Origin: Dichetophora obliterata | Taxonomy: Eukaryota > Arthropoda > Insecta > Diptera > Sciomyzidae | Length of the DNA: 64,000 nt | Assembly: GCA_963920525.1 (NCBI GenBank) | Contig: OY986435.1 | Coordinates: 304,117,408 to 304,181,407 of the forward strand | Direction of reading: 5' to 3' | Shown: positions 22,241-32,959 of the stretch, one piece after another | Position numbering within the stretch: position 1 is the first letter of the stretch | Layout of the letters: the number at the start of each line of letters is the position of its first letter | The notes under the pieces: model-generated | What the model was told of the DNA's origin: nothing | What the model saw: only the letters and a program-made list of their open reading frames with translations | Database searches by the model: none | Program-made: the position numbers and the translations under genes

Positions 22241-22602
22241 CAAATTTCAAGCGTTCAATTGGTGAAATGGTCAGTGAAGAAATACAGCAGCAGCAACCAC
22301 AGCAACAACAGCAACAACAACAACAGCCATATAAATACACCAGCTCACAGATTACAGCAACAAAAACAAATGGCTTTGATGCAGCTAACGCAGGAGGATC
22401 ACCATACTCACAGCAACAACAAACACAACAAATTGACAAAGCAACTGGTCTGCCGGTGCCCGCACCGCGCCGCACCAATTCAATTCCTTTGGGTTGTGAG
22501 AGTGCAACCGACGAACCGCCCAGTGCGGCAACACCTTTGAATGGCAGCAGTGCCGCTGCTGCTGCCTCAGCAACATCTACCACAGATTCCTCAGAGACTC
22601 AG
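22241..22602 (+). CDS. scrib: scribble exon, poly-Q linker after PDZ2
   Basis: Acceptor TTTTGCAG ends at 22240; donor CAG|GTATGA at 22603. It starts by completing Ala, then NFKRSIGEMVSEEIQ, a glutamine run of CAG/CAA codons (about 22288-22326), YKYTSSQITATKTNGFDAAN, and a proline-arginine patch VPAPRRTNSIPLG. It ends Ala/Ser/Thr-rich with STTDSSETQ. No domain is expected. Other frames across the CAG repeat are also open on both strands, but they lack splice continuity. Phase 0 at the 3' end leads to the microexon 23244-23279. Confidence 0.92.
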
Positions 22603-23243
22603 GTATGAAATGCTGCTGTGTGGCTGTTAAACTTACGTTTCCGTTTAGTTGTTCTGTATTATCAAGTAAAGAAAAAAATAAAAAACCTACTAGGTATCGT
22701 TTCTTAGAGTTTCACACGCATGTGTTACGTGTTGTTTATCGCTTGTTTGTTAGTTTTTTTGTGTACTTTTAATTTAATATAAACCATACAAAACTTTTTC
22801 TGTGCTTCAAACTCCGTTTAATTAAATTTCATTGTGTTCATGTCATACATCAAGTAGCAAGTGTTTTGTGTCGTTATCCTTAAATAACTTTATATTATAT
22901 TGTTTGCTTGGTTTTTTTTATTTGCTCGGCGTGTTGGCAATAACATCACAACAACAATTTTTTTTCTTAAAAATTTAGCCGCATGTAAAAATCCTTAAAA
23001 AAAGCTTATTTTGCCCAAATTCTTCTTAATGTTGACTTTGTTACTTTTTGTAACTTTTGTTGTTATGCCTTAAATGTTAACTAAATATTTGTTGTTTGTT
23101 TTTATTGCCACACGACTTGTCGACTAACTTTTTTCCTGATAAAAATTCAGAAAGTATTTATTTAAAATATTGCCGGAAAAAAAAGCGATGCAATAACATA
23201 ATAGAAATCATAATTTGCCATTTGTTGCATATCTATTTTTTAG

Positions 23244-23279
23244 GGCTCAGTATGGAAAGGTAAGTTTATAGGCCGTCAG
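23244..23279 (+). CDS. scrib: scribble microexon (12 codons) with two nested donors
   Basis: Acceptor CTATTTTTTAG ends at 23243. The 36-nt exon encodes GSVWKGKFIGRQ in frame and ends at CAG|GTGAGT (23280). Inside it, AAAG|GTAAGT at 23260 is an even better donor; using it would give a 16-nt exon and shift the frame before the next exon. Phase 0 on both sides of the long form keeps it compatible with 22602 and 30354. Support is splice-site quality and frame; I do not recognise the peptide, and it may be a cassette exon. Confidence 0.62.
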
Positions 23280-23318
23280 GTGAGTACATAAATACGAATT
23301 AACTAATGTATTTTTAAT

Positions 23319-24012
23319 AGAGATGGTTCGATATTTTGGTAGCAGTGATTTTGTCACTACCAAATTTGTGACAAAACCACTACCCGTGACAAAATCACTG
23401 CTACTTGTAAGAAGCAATCACAGTCTGTTACTAAAATATTTCAATCACAGTGATTAGTACTCCCATATTTCTTTTTTACAGAAAAGGTATTAATCGCAGT
23501 AGCAGTGACCGTGATTCCTTAAAGCTTTGAGTATCAAATAATCTTGCTCCTGGTATTCCCCTTTCACACAATCACAGTAGCAGTAATTTCTATTTGAAGC
23601 AATATACGTAAACTAATGTGTTTTATTTTATTCGTGTAGTTAGCTCTGGGGGTCATTTGCAAGTGTGAGTTCCGCGCGAACTTTTCAAGTTATTTATATG
23701 ATCGTTAAAAAATTAATTATTACAAATATATATTTTTTTAACAAGGATTTGAACTGATATTAGGTAGTTTTTATATAATGTGAATATACGCTTTAACTAT
23801 AAAAATCAATATAGTTCTTATTTGTTTTGCTGAAAAATTAGAATAATTCAAGAACTTTTGACCAAGATCTATAAAAATATATGGAAACTGCATAAGAATC
23901 AATCCCTTTAATATACGAAAGTAGCAATCACAAGTATTTTTCATTGTAATTCTAAAGTAGCAATCACAGTGAGTAGCAGTGACTGCAAAGTAGCAGTTTT
24001 GCCCATGATGAA
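23319..24012. mobile_element. hAT-type MITE built of a repeated GTAGCAATCACAGTGA-like word
   Basis: Flanked by a perfect 8-bp duplication TTTTTAAT (23311-23318, 24013-24020). Ends are AGAGATGGTTCGATATTTTG and, complemented from the right, TTCATCATGGGCAAAACTGC. The interior repeats GTAGCA, AATCACAGT and CAGTGA in both orientations. It sits only about 40 bp after the microexon donor. Confidence 0.82.
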
Positions 24013-24261
24013 TTTTTAATATATTGAATTTATTTTATTCATATAAATATAATTCTTAAACTTTAAAAATTTTTAAATGCGTTAAGAAAAAATGTCTTTT
24101 TTTAACACTTGTTCTTTTATGTGTAAAAAATTTGAGTTTGTTATTATAACTGCAACGTAAATTAAAAATTTTGGAAAAAATTACTCGAAATTAACGAACT
24201 ACCCCCATAACAATATTGAAAATGACACTGCATATCCCTGCACAGTGTAAGATTTTGCCAA

Positions 24262-24380
24262 TCTAGGCTGCCATACGTCCCGGTTTTTCCGGACATGTCC
24301 CGGTTTTAAGATCGGTGTCCCCGTGTCCCGGTGCACAATAAAAAATGTCTCGGTTAAAAATATTGAAAGACGAATTAAAA
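24262..24380. repeat. Possible hAT terminal fragment
   Basis: CTGCCATACGTCCCGGTTTT, then repeated CCGGACATGTCCCGGTTTT and GTCCCGGTGCACAAT words, resemble a widespread hAT end. No partner end was found, so it is a fragment at best. Confidence 0.4.
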
Positions 24381-24451
24381 GTGTATCAGTAATAACTGAA
24401 CATTTTTTAAATATCGTGAATGAAAAATGGAAGTATTTTTTTTAAATACTA

Positions 24452-26230
24452 CAGGGTCCGCCAAATAACTTTTTTTTTTTTGAAAATTCTATAAAAAAAC
24501 TACTGGATAGTTTCTCAAATTTCTTTTTTTATTTGAAAGAAAAATCCTTCCGGTTAATAATGAAAAATAATTTCATTCAAATGGCTGCCTCGACTGGCCA
24601 TGCAGTAGCCTACACGATCGGTCCAATTTTTAAGCACATTATCGATTGTGTGCAGCTGTATTTCACCAATGGCTTCACGAATATTGTCCTTTAAAGCGTC
24701 AATTGTCTGTGGCTTGTCGGCGTAACACTTATCTTTGAGGGCACCCCACAAATAATAGTCCAACGGTGTCAAATCGCAGCTCCGAGGTGGCCAAATGACA
24801 TCAGCTCTGCGGCTGATAATGCAATCTTCAAAAACGGCGCAAAACATCGAGTTTAGCTTCGGCTGTGTGGCACGTAGCGCCGTCCTGTTGAAACCAAATG
24901 TTGCCAATATCCTCCTCTTCAATTTTTGTGAGCAACATGGCCCGATAACGATCGCCATTGACTGTAATGGCCACTACTTCCTCATTTTCGAAGAAAAATG
25001 GCCCAATTATGCCTCTGGACCAAAATCCGCACCAAACAGTGACTCGTTTTGGGTGCAGCGGCTTTTCAATGTATGCGTGCGGGTTTTCTGTGCCCCAAAT
25101 GCGACAATTTTGCTTGTTTACATACCCGCCAAGATCAAAATGAGCTTCATCTGAAAAGATGATTTTTTTGGCAAAATTGGCATCTTCTGTAAGTCGATCG
25201 CAGGCCCACTTATGCCGTGGTTATGCTAGCCAAACGTGTTCGGTGTTCATTTTTGTTAATTTGTTCTCTTCGCTGAAATGTTTGTTTGGTGATTATGCTA
25301 TGATTGATGGCACAGTTGCAATATATGTAATAGTATGTCAAAACACAAAAAAGCACAACCCTAATTTGCATTTTTGTACTTAAAATTAACGAACTAAAAT
25401 AAACGAACTGAAATTACTTACTCTGAATTTTTATTATAATATCTTAAACAAAATGGTTTGCATATATCTGACATGCTAGCTAGCTGTTTATGTTAAGGGT
25501 TACTTGAAGACACAATCAACTTCACTTTTTAATACTTTTACCTACTTTTTTGATGCTATTATACAAAATGACTACAGCCAACACTGGAAAGTTCGGCATG
25601 TTTGCCGTTTCAATCAGCAATCAAAATGTTCGGTCCGAGAGCGAGAAAATAAATATGAGAAAAAGTTCATTTCTTCATTTTATACGTAAAACAATAACAA
25701 CAAAAAATGTTCGGCAATCATGTTTGGCTAGCATAACCACGGCATTAGCGAAGCGAAAACGCATTGGATGGTCAGTTGGCTTCAACACCTGAACCAATTG
25801 TACTTTGTATGGGGTCATACCAAGGTCTTTATGCAAAATTCGTCTCAATGATGTCTCCGAAATGTTCAATTGTTGAGAACGACGGTGAATTGATGTTGAT
25901 GGCGCTTCACGCACACTTTCTGCCACAGCAGCAATATTCTCGGGTATATGCACTGCTTTTGGCTTTTCACGCTTTGTTTTATCGATGAGGATGCTAGATT
26001 CTTTCACTTTTTTCACAAGATAACGAACATACGTAGCTGACGGTGCTTCTCTTCTTCCAAAATCCGTACGCAATTTTCGCACACATTCTGCATCATTACC
26101 ATGATTTTAAAAGTAATGTCGCAATATTTCCCAGCGTTGTTCAAGAGTATACACAACCACATTCGTTCAGCGGAAGGATAAAACTAATTATCTGTCAAAT
26201 CAGACACGAGCTAAGTGTTACCATTCACGA
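24452..26230 (-). mobile_element. mariner-like element with disrupted transposase, split by a MITE
   Basis: The left end CAGGGTCCGCCAAATAAC follows TA (24450-24451). Minus-strand pieces run from about 26080: PSATYVRYLVKKVKESSILI, RRSQQLNISETSLRRILHKD (helix-turn-helix), then after the MITE the D-containing FSDEAHF region in shifted frames. The frame 24958-24554 has PPRSCDLTPLDYYLWGALKD (third catalytic Asp region) and ends SHLNEIIFHY. Sense codons continue exactly across the insertion (RFRFAK|W). The right terminus is not recognisable. A deletion derivative with a related TIR is at 56158-56915. Confidence 0.85.
25213..25744. mobile_element. 532-bp Harbinger-type MITE inside the mariner transposase
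   Basis: Inverted ends TGCCGTGGTTATGCTAGCCA / TGGCTAGCATAACCACGGCA, flanked by TTA at 25210-25212 and 25745-25747. Removing the element and one TTA restores the transposase reading CGCTTCGCTAAGTGGGCC (RFAKWA) on the minus strand. This gives an exact empty site. Confidence 0.92.
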
Positions 26231-26289
26231 AATAAGCACTAGTTATTTAATTTGCACTAGCACCGTTGAATTTTACTGAACCTTTTCCT

Positions 26290-26685
26290 TCATATAGTGT
26301 ACGCTGTAAATTACTGCATACAAAGTCACTTAAAGATAGAAGAATTATTCAGGCTTTAGATTCTATTCGTGGTTTAAGAAATGGTAATATCGAATGTGCT
26401 TTCTGCTGGAACGTTTTAATTTTAATGTTCCTTTAAAACCTCTGCGTTCTTTTAAACCATTTTATCTCAGAGCTTACAAATCGAACTATGCGGCCAATCT
26501 ATCACTAGAGCATTAAATACTTTCTATGCCTAAGGAATTATTTAAGAAATCTCTTAAAGACTTGTTTGCTAACTTAAGTTAAGATTCTAATGTTGTAATA
26601 TATTTTACCTTATACTAAGTTCTGTCTAATATCAAACCCTTATCATCTGACTGTAAATTAAATAAATAAATAAATAAATAAATTC
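26290..26685 (+). pseudogene. LINE 3' fragment with (TAAA)n tail
   Basis: Conceptual reading gives LKPLRSFKPFYLRAYKSNYA and later MPKELFKKSLKDLFANLS, the C-terminal pattern of family B LINEs. It ends with AAATAAATAAATAAATAAAT at about 26658-26682. No catalytic part remains. Confidence 0.65.
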
Positions 26686-26689
26686 GCAA

Positions 26690-27335
26690 TCGCTAATAGA
26701 TCACAGTAAAAAGATTAATTAGTGCTCAGGAAGATGTTTTTAAGTCTTTACCTCATATTAATGATGAGGCAAGCATAGTAATAAAATATGGATGTGATGG
26801 TGCTGAACAACACCGGTACAAACAAAAATTTACGGATGAAAATTTTTCTGACGCAAGCTTGTTTTCGATATCTATGGTACCTCTGCAACTTTTTTCAAGA
26901 ATTAGAGGGAATTATATTTTGCCAAAATCCTGGTCCCTCGGACACTAGATATTGTCGGCCCATCAAATTTATTTTTAAAAAAGAAACTCGTGATTTATTA
27001 TAACTGAAGTAAAGCACATCCAGGATCAAATTTCAGTTTTGACTCCAACTAGAGTAGAAGCTGACCATTTAAATTATAAGTTAGAGCTACATTGGTTTTA
27101 TGTATGATTGACGGAAAAGTCTGCAATGCGCTGTCATCTTACACGTCATCACAAGCATGTTACTTGTGCGGTGCAACAGCAAAGACGATTAATAATTTGA
27201 AAGCCTTATCAGAACTTGAAGTTAGTAAAAATTTGCTTGCTTTTGGCCTTTCAATTCTGCGTGCGTGGATAAGATCATGGAATGCTTGGTGCACATCTCG
27301 TATAGGATTGAAATAAAAAAGTGGTATGTGGCAGG
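26690..27335 (+). pseudogene. Transib transposase remnant (RAG1-related)
   Basis: In three frames the + strand reads YGCDGAEQHRYKQKFTDENF and SISMVPLQLF, then FCQNPGPSDTRYCRPIKFIF with KKETRDLL (to 27002). VKHIQDQI follows, then 27108-27310 gives MIDGKVCNALSSYTSSQACY, LCGATAKTINNL and LRAWIRSW. These follow the order of Transib catalytic-core motifs: the first Asp in the CDG block, the second in MIDGKVCN, a Cys-x2-Cys (CYLCG) and the region leading to the catalytic Glu. Several frameshifts and a stop at 27001 make it dead; N-terminal zinc-binding parts and TIRs are absent. Transib elements share ancestry with the RAG1 recombinase. Confidence 0.78.
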
Positions 27336-27344
27336 TGAGGACAA

Positions 27345-29040
27345 TAAAGCTTAAGTATTTGTATTTTTGTATTTGTATTTGTATTTTGTATTTATTTGAC
27401 ACTTGTTAGTACAATAAGATAAAGTAACATCTTTTATAGTACAACGAATAATATACATAATCAACAAATCACATATATATGTAAGATAAAAATATAAAAC
27501 AAAAACTATATAAAAAAAAGCTAGCAAATACTAGCAATGTATAATAAGTTTTATGAATGAATTAAATTTTGGTTGGATTAAATTTGAATTTAAGCAATTA
27601 CATAAGGAATAAAGAAAAACAGTAGTTAACATGAAATAAAACAATAAAGTGATAAGTGTTGTAAGATAATTAATAAATAGTAGTAATAGTTAGATGTTTG
27701 AATAGTATGACATTAAAGAAAGCCTAAAGTTATTCGCACTAACAGTAGCTTTTATGCTAACCGGTAATGAATTCCAAAGTTTAATGGCGTTGACGAAAAA
27801 TAGCCGTTTTGAATTTAAATTATTAAATCTCGGTATAATGAGGTTGCCAGTTCGGTTTGAAATACTGAAGCGTAGTTTAGTATAGAGGTAAGATGGAGTC
27901 CTATTATGTATTAATTTATGCAAAAACAAACAATTTCTTGCGTTTAAATAGTTAATAATGCTACATCCCAAAATTTCTTTACTTATTTGGGATACATGGT
28001 CAAAGTGCCTTAAGCCAAACACATATCTTGTCATATTATTAAAGGCAACTTGGATTTTGTGCGAAGATTGTGAATCAAGATTACTATAAACCAATTCGGA
28101 ATATGTTATTAAGGGGACTATTAAAAGAACAGCAAGTCTCTTCTTAGTCTCAATGGGAACAAATTGTGAGGAAAGCCGTAGGCAGCGCAGAGTGAAATAT
28201 ATGCGCTTGACAACATTATTTATATGGTCAGAACAGGAGAGCTTCGAATTGACGTAAAAACCTACATTTTTAACCTTAGCAACCATTTCTAGCCTATTAT
28301 TGTTTAAAAATATCGGTGGAATATTAGTGAGGTCAATTTTATCTTTAGAAATTGGAAGAATATACGATTTCTTTTCATTTAGGCAAAGAGCGTTATTAGT
28401 AGACCAGTTGGAAATTGCGTTGAGATCTTCATTTAATCTATAACATAAATCTTCAACTAGTCCAACGCGGTTAGAAGAATATAGTTGAATATCGTCGGCA
28501 TAACCATGCATCATTACGTTTTTACACACCGTAAAAATATCATTAATAAAAACACTGAATAACAGGGGCCCAAGAATTGATCCTTGAGGTACACCTGATT
28601 TTGTGTTCTTATAATCAGAAAAAAGATCACCAATTTTTACTCTCTGCATTCTACCTTCAAGATAATTTCCTACTGAGGTTAAAGCATTATCATTAAAACC
28701 AAAGAGTAGCTTGAGCTTTTTAACTAAAATAAAGTGATTAACACAGTCGAATGCTTTCGAAAAGTCTAAAAGGCAAATAAGTGAAAGATGTCCTTCATCA
28801 TATGACATTCGAATATCGTCGATAACTTTCAGCATTGCAGTCGCACAGCTATGTCCAGTTCGAAAACCCGATTGGTATGGAGATAAAAGTTTGTTTGCTG
28901 AAAGATATTGATTTATCTGATTAGCCATAAGGGACTCACAAATTTTAGAAAAAGAGGTCAAAAAACTAATTGGTCTATAATCACTCAAGGTAGTAGCAGA
29001 ATTTATTTTAGGAAGTAGCTGAAAGGAAGAAAGCAATTAA
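27345..29040 (-). mobile_element. 5'-truncated LINE (family A, jockey-like) with intact RT open frame
   Basis: The minus-strand frame 29036-27690 is open for 448 codons but begins within the RT (FQLLPKINSATTLSDYRPIS), so the element is 5'-truncated rather than starting there. Visible RT blocks: YQSGFRTGHSCATAM, LLDFSKAFDCVNH (catalytic Asp), SGVPQGSILGPLLFSVFIND, and MHGYADDIQLYSS with the catalytic YADD. The C-terminal part has LITYSELVYSNLDS and YLNARNCLFLHKLIHN, ending AIKLWNSLPVSI and SLMSYYSNI. No endonuclease or RNase H is present. The 3' end on this strand runs to a repeated CAAATACAAAT tail at about 27355-27405. The unbroken frame suggests a fairly recent insertion. The copy at 19540-21485 is the same family. 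Confidence 0.88.
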
Positions 29041-30043
29041 AATCAAATTTAAGAAAGAAATGGGTCTTTTAGTCGATATGCCAAAACAAAAAATATTATT
29101 ATGCTCAGTGCTGTAATATAAGCGTATTTTGTTGGTCAATTACTTTTCTCATAACATATCGGCAGCATAACAGGTAAGTATTTCTATTAAATATGGCAAA
29201 TTATGATTTTCGGGCGTATTTCATTTAAAAACTATTAAATATATACAATTATTGATTATGTCTTATCAAATTTTATGCAATTGTTGATGATATTTATTAC
29301 GAAACGATTACAACACATCCTTCACACCGATTGTGCTAATATTTAACAAATTAATACCATTATTGAATAATATTTCTTTTTTTAGACCTAAACCATAAAT
29401 GATTGAATTATGGAATTAACAACACGGAATTGAAGAATTAGTATATGTAATAATAGTATTTGTGCTGCATGAGCATTATGTTGATAAACGTACTTAAACA
29501 CGTACATTAAAATATATTCAAATATGCATTACTTTGATAGGTACTCACATACTTATCAGTATGTATTTTGTTACTACTTATGTAATGCATTTGTGCTACA
29601 TTTGTGTTCGTATTTAGCTAATTATATCTACATACATACATACACTTTCATATATCAATTATTGTATACTTATTTTTCGGTTTGTATTTTATTGTATTTC
29701 AAGTTATATCATTAGTGCTATAATTTAGTTTACATATTCAAAAATACAATATTGCCAGCAGTGATCCATTGTCCTTAATTGGAAAAGCTATATTTACGTA
29801 TATATATTAAACAAACCTATTTTAAAGTCTTTTATTTATGGTCAAAACCTTTTATTAAACTAACAAAAATTTAACATGAGAATCGTAAAGAATTATTTAT
29901 TAAATATAAAGATTTTTATTATAGTTTTTATAAAAAGGTTTTTTTTTTACAAAAAGTTTCTTGGTACAATTCGAAAAAAATGCTAAATTAATTCAATTCT
30001 TCACGCTTAGTTTTGTTGTAATAATTTTTATTTACTTTAAGCA
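29041..30043. other. AT-rich intronic sequence
   Basis: No element or gene recognised; short A/T runs only. The downstream boundary is the last AG (30043-30044) before the exon acceptor at 30353. Confidence 0.5.
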
Positions 30044-30044
30044 G

Positions 30045-30353
30045 TATTTTTTATTGAAACCGTTACCTAAAATCAAAATTTCTTCTTTTTTCTCTCTTTT
30101 TTTGCCATCAATCGAAAAATACTTTTACAAAAAACAATAAACAAAAATCCATAACGTATCCGCAATAACATAAATAACAAAAAAAAAAAAAAATATTTAT
30201 TTCCAAAAAACTAAACCAATCAACCAACCAACCGTCACATCAACAAAACGAAATTCTGCACCACTTGCCCCTCATTGAAAACTTAAAAAAATAAAAAACA
30301 TGAATGCCATGACCGCACAACATCCCACACAATGCCACCCATCTGCCATCCAG
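30045..30353 (+). promoter_or_regulatory. scrib: AG-exclusion zone with distal polypyrimidine tract (distant branch point)
   Basis: No AG occurs between 30044 and the acceptor AG at 30352-30353, a run of 307 bp in A-rich sequence. At its 5' end lie TTACCTAAAATC (branch-like CTAA, about 30063-30074) and a strong pyrimidine tract TTTCTTCTTTTTTCTCTC (about 30080-30110). This is the layout of introns whose branch point sits far upstream, with the first AG scanned to used as the splice site. Confidence 0.75.
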
Positions 30354-30653
30354 TCCTATTCGGCGTCACCTCCACTGCGACCTCTAACCAGCGAAGATTT
30401 CCAGGCAATGATACCCGCACATTTTCTCAGCGGTGGCAGCCAACATCAAGTGCATGTGGCGCGTCCCAATGAAGTTGGTGTCGGACCCTCGGTAACTGTG
30501 ACGGTTAATAAGGCTGTGCCTGATTTGCCCATGTTCCCGGCTGCGCCTACCGAACTTGGACTCATCACTGAAACCATAACCAAGTCCACATTCACGGAGA
30601 CTGTCATGACGCGTGTCACCGATAACCATTTATCGGAGCCACTGATCAGTGAG
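30354..30653 (+). CDS. scrib: scribble exon, linker between PDZ2 and PDZ3
   Basis: Acceptor CCATCCAG ends at 30353; donor GAG|GTGATT at 30654; 100 codons, phase 0 at both ends. It reads SYSASPPLRPLTSEDFQAMI, PAHFLSGGSQHQVHVARPNE, then VPDLPMFPAAPTELGLITET and ITKSTFTETVMTRV, ending PLISE, which joins EVVLPKNQ of PDZ3. This matches the conserved linker I know from Drosophila Scribble, and it is much more conserved in style than the poly-Q linkers. The frame stays open upstream to ATG 30300, but no AG exists there to serve as an acceptor, so 30354 is preferred. The donor is weak (GTGATT). Confidence 0.9.
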
Positions 30654-31450
30654 GTGATTATCACAACAGCACAAAAACACAGACATTGAAAAAAAAAAAA
30701 TTCTTTATGCAAATCTTAAGCCAACTTTATATGTAATATTAACTTACTTCTCATGATTTGGCCTTCATTTTTATCATCTGATTCTGCACCATTTCACTCA
30801 TAAGCTACTTTTTAATCTTCCTAAAAGTTCTGCATTATTTCGTAATTTGGTTAATTAAGTGATGTAAATAAAAACAGCTGCAACAAAACAAATATTCAAA
30901 GAAAGAAAACTATTTGCTTCAATTCTCTTTTAATTAACTAACTCAAGAATTTTTTTCTTATTAATTTTATCGCATCAGGAATTGAAATTAACTTTTGTAG
31001 AGGTTTTGGTAAATTTTGAGCGTACGTTTTTTATTTTTAAAAATTGGTTCTTAAATTTTGGCTTAGTGACACTAATGTGGTTTTTATCTTCTCTCATGAA
31101 ATTAAGTAAATTATCATATTTATTATATAGCTTTTAGTTTTTGTCCTACAATATTGAATTTAATTTTGCAGTAAACTAGCACTCATAGATACAAAATATT
31201 CGATATGCAACATTGATTTTGTACAGATAATTTACTTGCAAGTTTTTCAACAATTCTTTACTAAGCATCTCTTTATTGTTGCAAGAAAATTGTAAATCTA
31301 GTCAAGGTTAAGAAAAAACGTTCGAGTAATAGCAGAATGAAGTTTTCTTAAATACCAATAAACCGCAGTTATTCCTTTAAATTTTACAGTCAAATGATAC
31401 CTTTGCGTTGAAAATGTTTCGATTACCATAAATTTATTGATACCAATCTG
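30654..31450. other. AT-rich intronic sequence
   Basis: Start of the 25-kb intron 30654-55717. Nothing recognisable apart from an AGGGCGGGTCGATTTAAAAA transposon-end-like word at about 31471. Confidence 0.45.
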
Positions 31451-31587
31451 AAATTTAAAGCATGTATATTAGGGCGGGTCGATTTAAAAATCGTCCATTG
31501 CTCAAAGAAAATCGTATTCTAGGGATCAAAATAAGAAATTTTGCCCGAGAAACTATACCTCTAAAACGAATTCTAATGCCCCAATTT

Positions 31588-32165
31588 TTGACTTTTGTCC
31601 CGTAGGGTGAAATTTTGAAAAATCCCTCTTTAACCCATTTAGAGTGTCCCAATCGAGTCTAAATGTATGACCGACCCCCACTAACTTTGGAGGTCCGATC
31701 CACCCATGCCAGTGGTGACCCCATTTCGTTGATTTTTTTCATGTAAATTACCAGAAATTGTGATTTTTTGAAATGTTTGTATGGGAAACCTCCAGGGGGT
31801 TCCAGGGTAAGTGCCACTGGCATGGGTGGATAGGCCCTCCAAAGTAAGTGGGGGTCGTTCATACATTTGGACTCGATTGGGGCACTCTAAATGGGTCAAA
31901 GAGGGATTTATCAAAATTTGACCCTACGGGACAAAAGTCAAAAGTTGGGTCTTTGACCCATTTAGAGTGCACCAATCGAGTCCAAATGTATAACCAACTC
32001 CTACTAACTTTGGAGGGCCGATCCATCCATGCCAGTGGCACATCCCCTGGAACCCCCTGGGGGTTCCCCATACAAACATTTAAAAAATCATCATTGTTGG
32101 CACATTACATGAAAAAATCAGCGAAACGGAGTCGCCACGGGCATGGTGGATCGGCCCTCTTTGTT
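31588..32165. mobile_element. Foldback repeat with a third direct copy
   Basis: Arms 31588-31715 and 31812-31944 are inverted copies (TGACTTTTGTCCCGTAGGGT at the ends, CCATGCCAGTGG inside), about 96 bp apart. A third, direct copy of the arm lies at 31953-32045 and its continuation to about 32165. All small open frames here are products of this repeat. Confidence 0.82.
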
Positions 32166-32169
32166 TAAA

Positions 32170-32880
32170 TTCATTGTTTATTCATTGGTTAAAGTTTTAA
32201 TTCCTATTTTTTAAGTTGATTTTCGATAAGTTACTCGTACATTTTGGATCACAATTTAAAAACGGATTGTCTGTTTTGTTTAAAAAATATTGTTTAAAAT
32301 TTAATATATAATGCTTAAACACAGTTTCCCTTATTTGAGTTTTTTTCGTAAAAAACTGGAATGGAAATACAAAAAATGTATTCCTTTCAGTATTAAGTAT
32401 TCCTTTCAGTACTCAAAAATGTATTCCTTTAGAGATTATTTCACAAAAAAGTATAAAATGTCTAGTATCATACTTTGATTGCAAAAAGATAGATAATTTT
32501 AAATAAACGAGCTCATATATAAAATTTTTGTATAATTAAACATAATTGAATAGTTTAGTCCATAAAGATGCGTGGCAGGTATAAAAAGAGTATACACATT
32601 ATTAACCAGTATCACCTCCTGGGTCGACTTAGCCGTTTCCGTCTGTTTCTACGTCTATCTGTCTGTGCTGACTACACACAGTGGCGGAGAATTTAATAGC
32701 AACGTTTATATTCTTCGACAATTTGATCAAAAAAATTTTATTTACGTAGACTGTGGAAAAAAAGTATATACATATGACGCGCTCAGAGCAAAAAGGAAAC
32801 GTACCGTTATGTTCTTTTCTAACTTACTGCATGAATTATATCAGATTTATTCGCGAAAAGTGAAACAAATTTCAATCTTT
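32170..32880. other. Intronic sequence with a transposon-like word
   Basis: 32610-32690 contains CTGGGTCGACTTAGCCGTTT followed by TCTGT-rich sequence, a pattern common in dipteran dispersed repeats. The rest is AT-rich with no gene. Confidence 0.45.
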
Positions 32881-32959
32881 TTTTAGACTGAACCAACGCT
32901 CAGGGGATGCCCCCTATAAATGCGTAAGCATTGTGTTGATTCGGAAGATGGGTGATAGT

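Noticed and set aside
22220..22583. Other long open frames on both strands over the poly-Q exon
   Set aside because: Produced by the CAG/CAA repeat; only one frame splices in phase with its neighbours.
30300..30353. Upstream start of the linker exon at ATG 30300
   Set aside because: No AG precedes it that could act as an acceptor for over 250 bp, and 30353 gives a proper CAG acceptor in the right phase.
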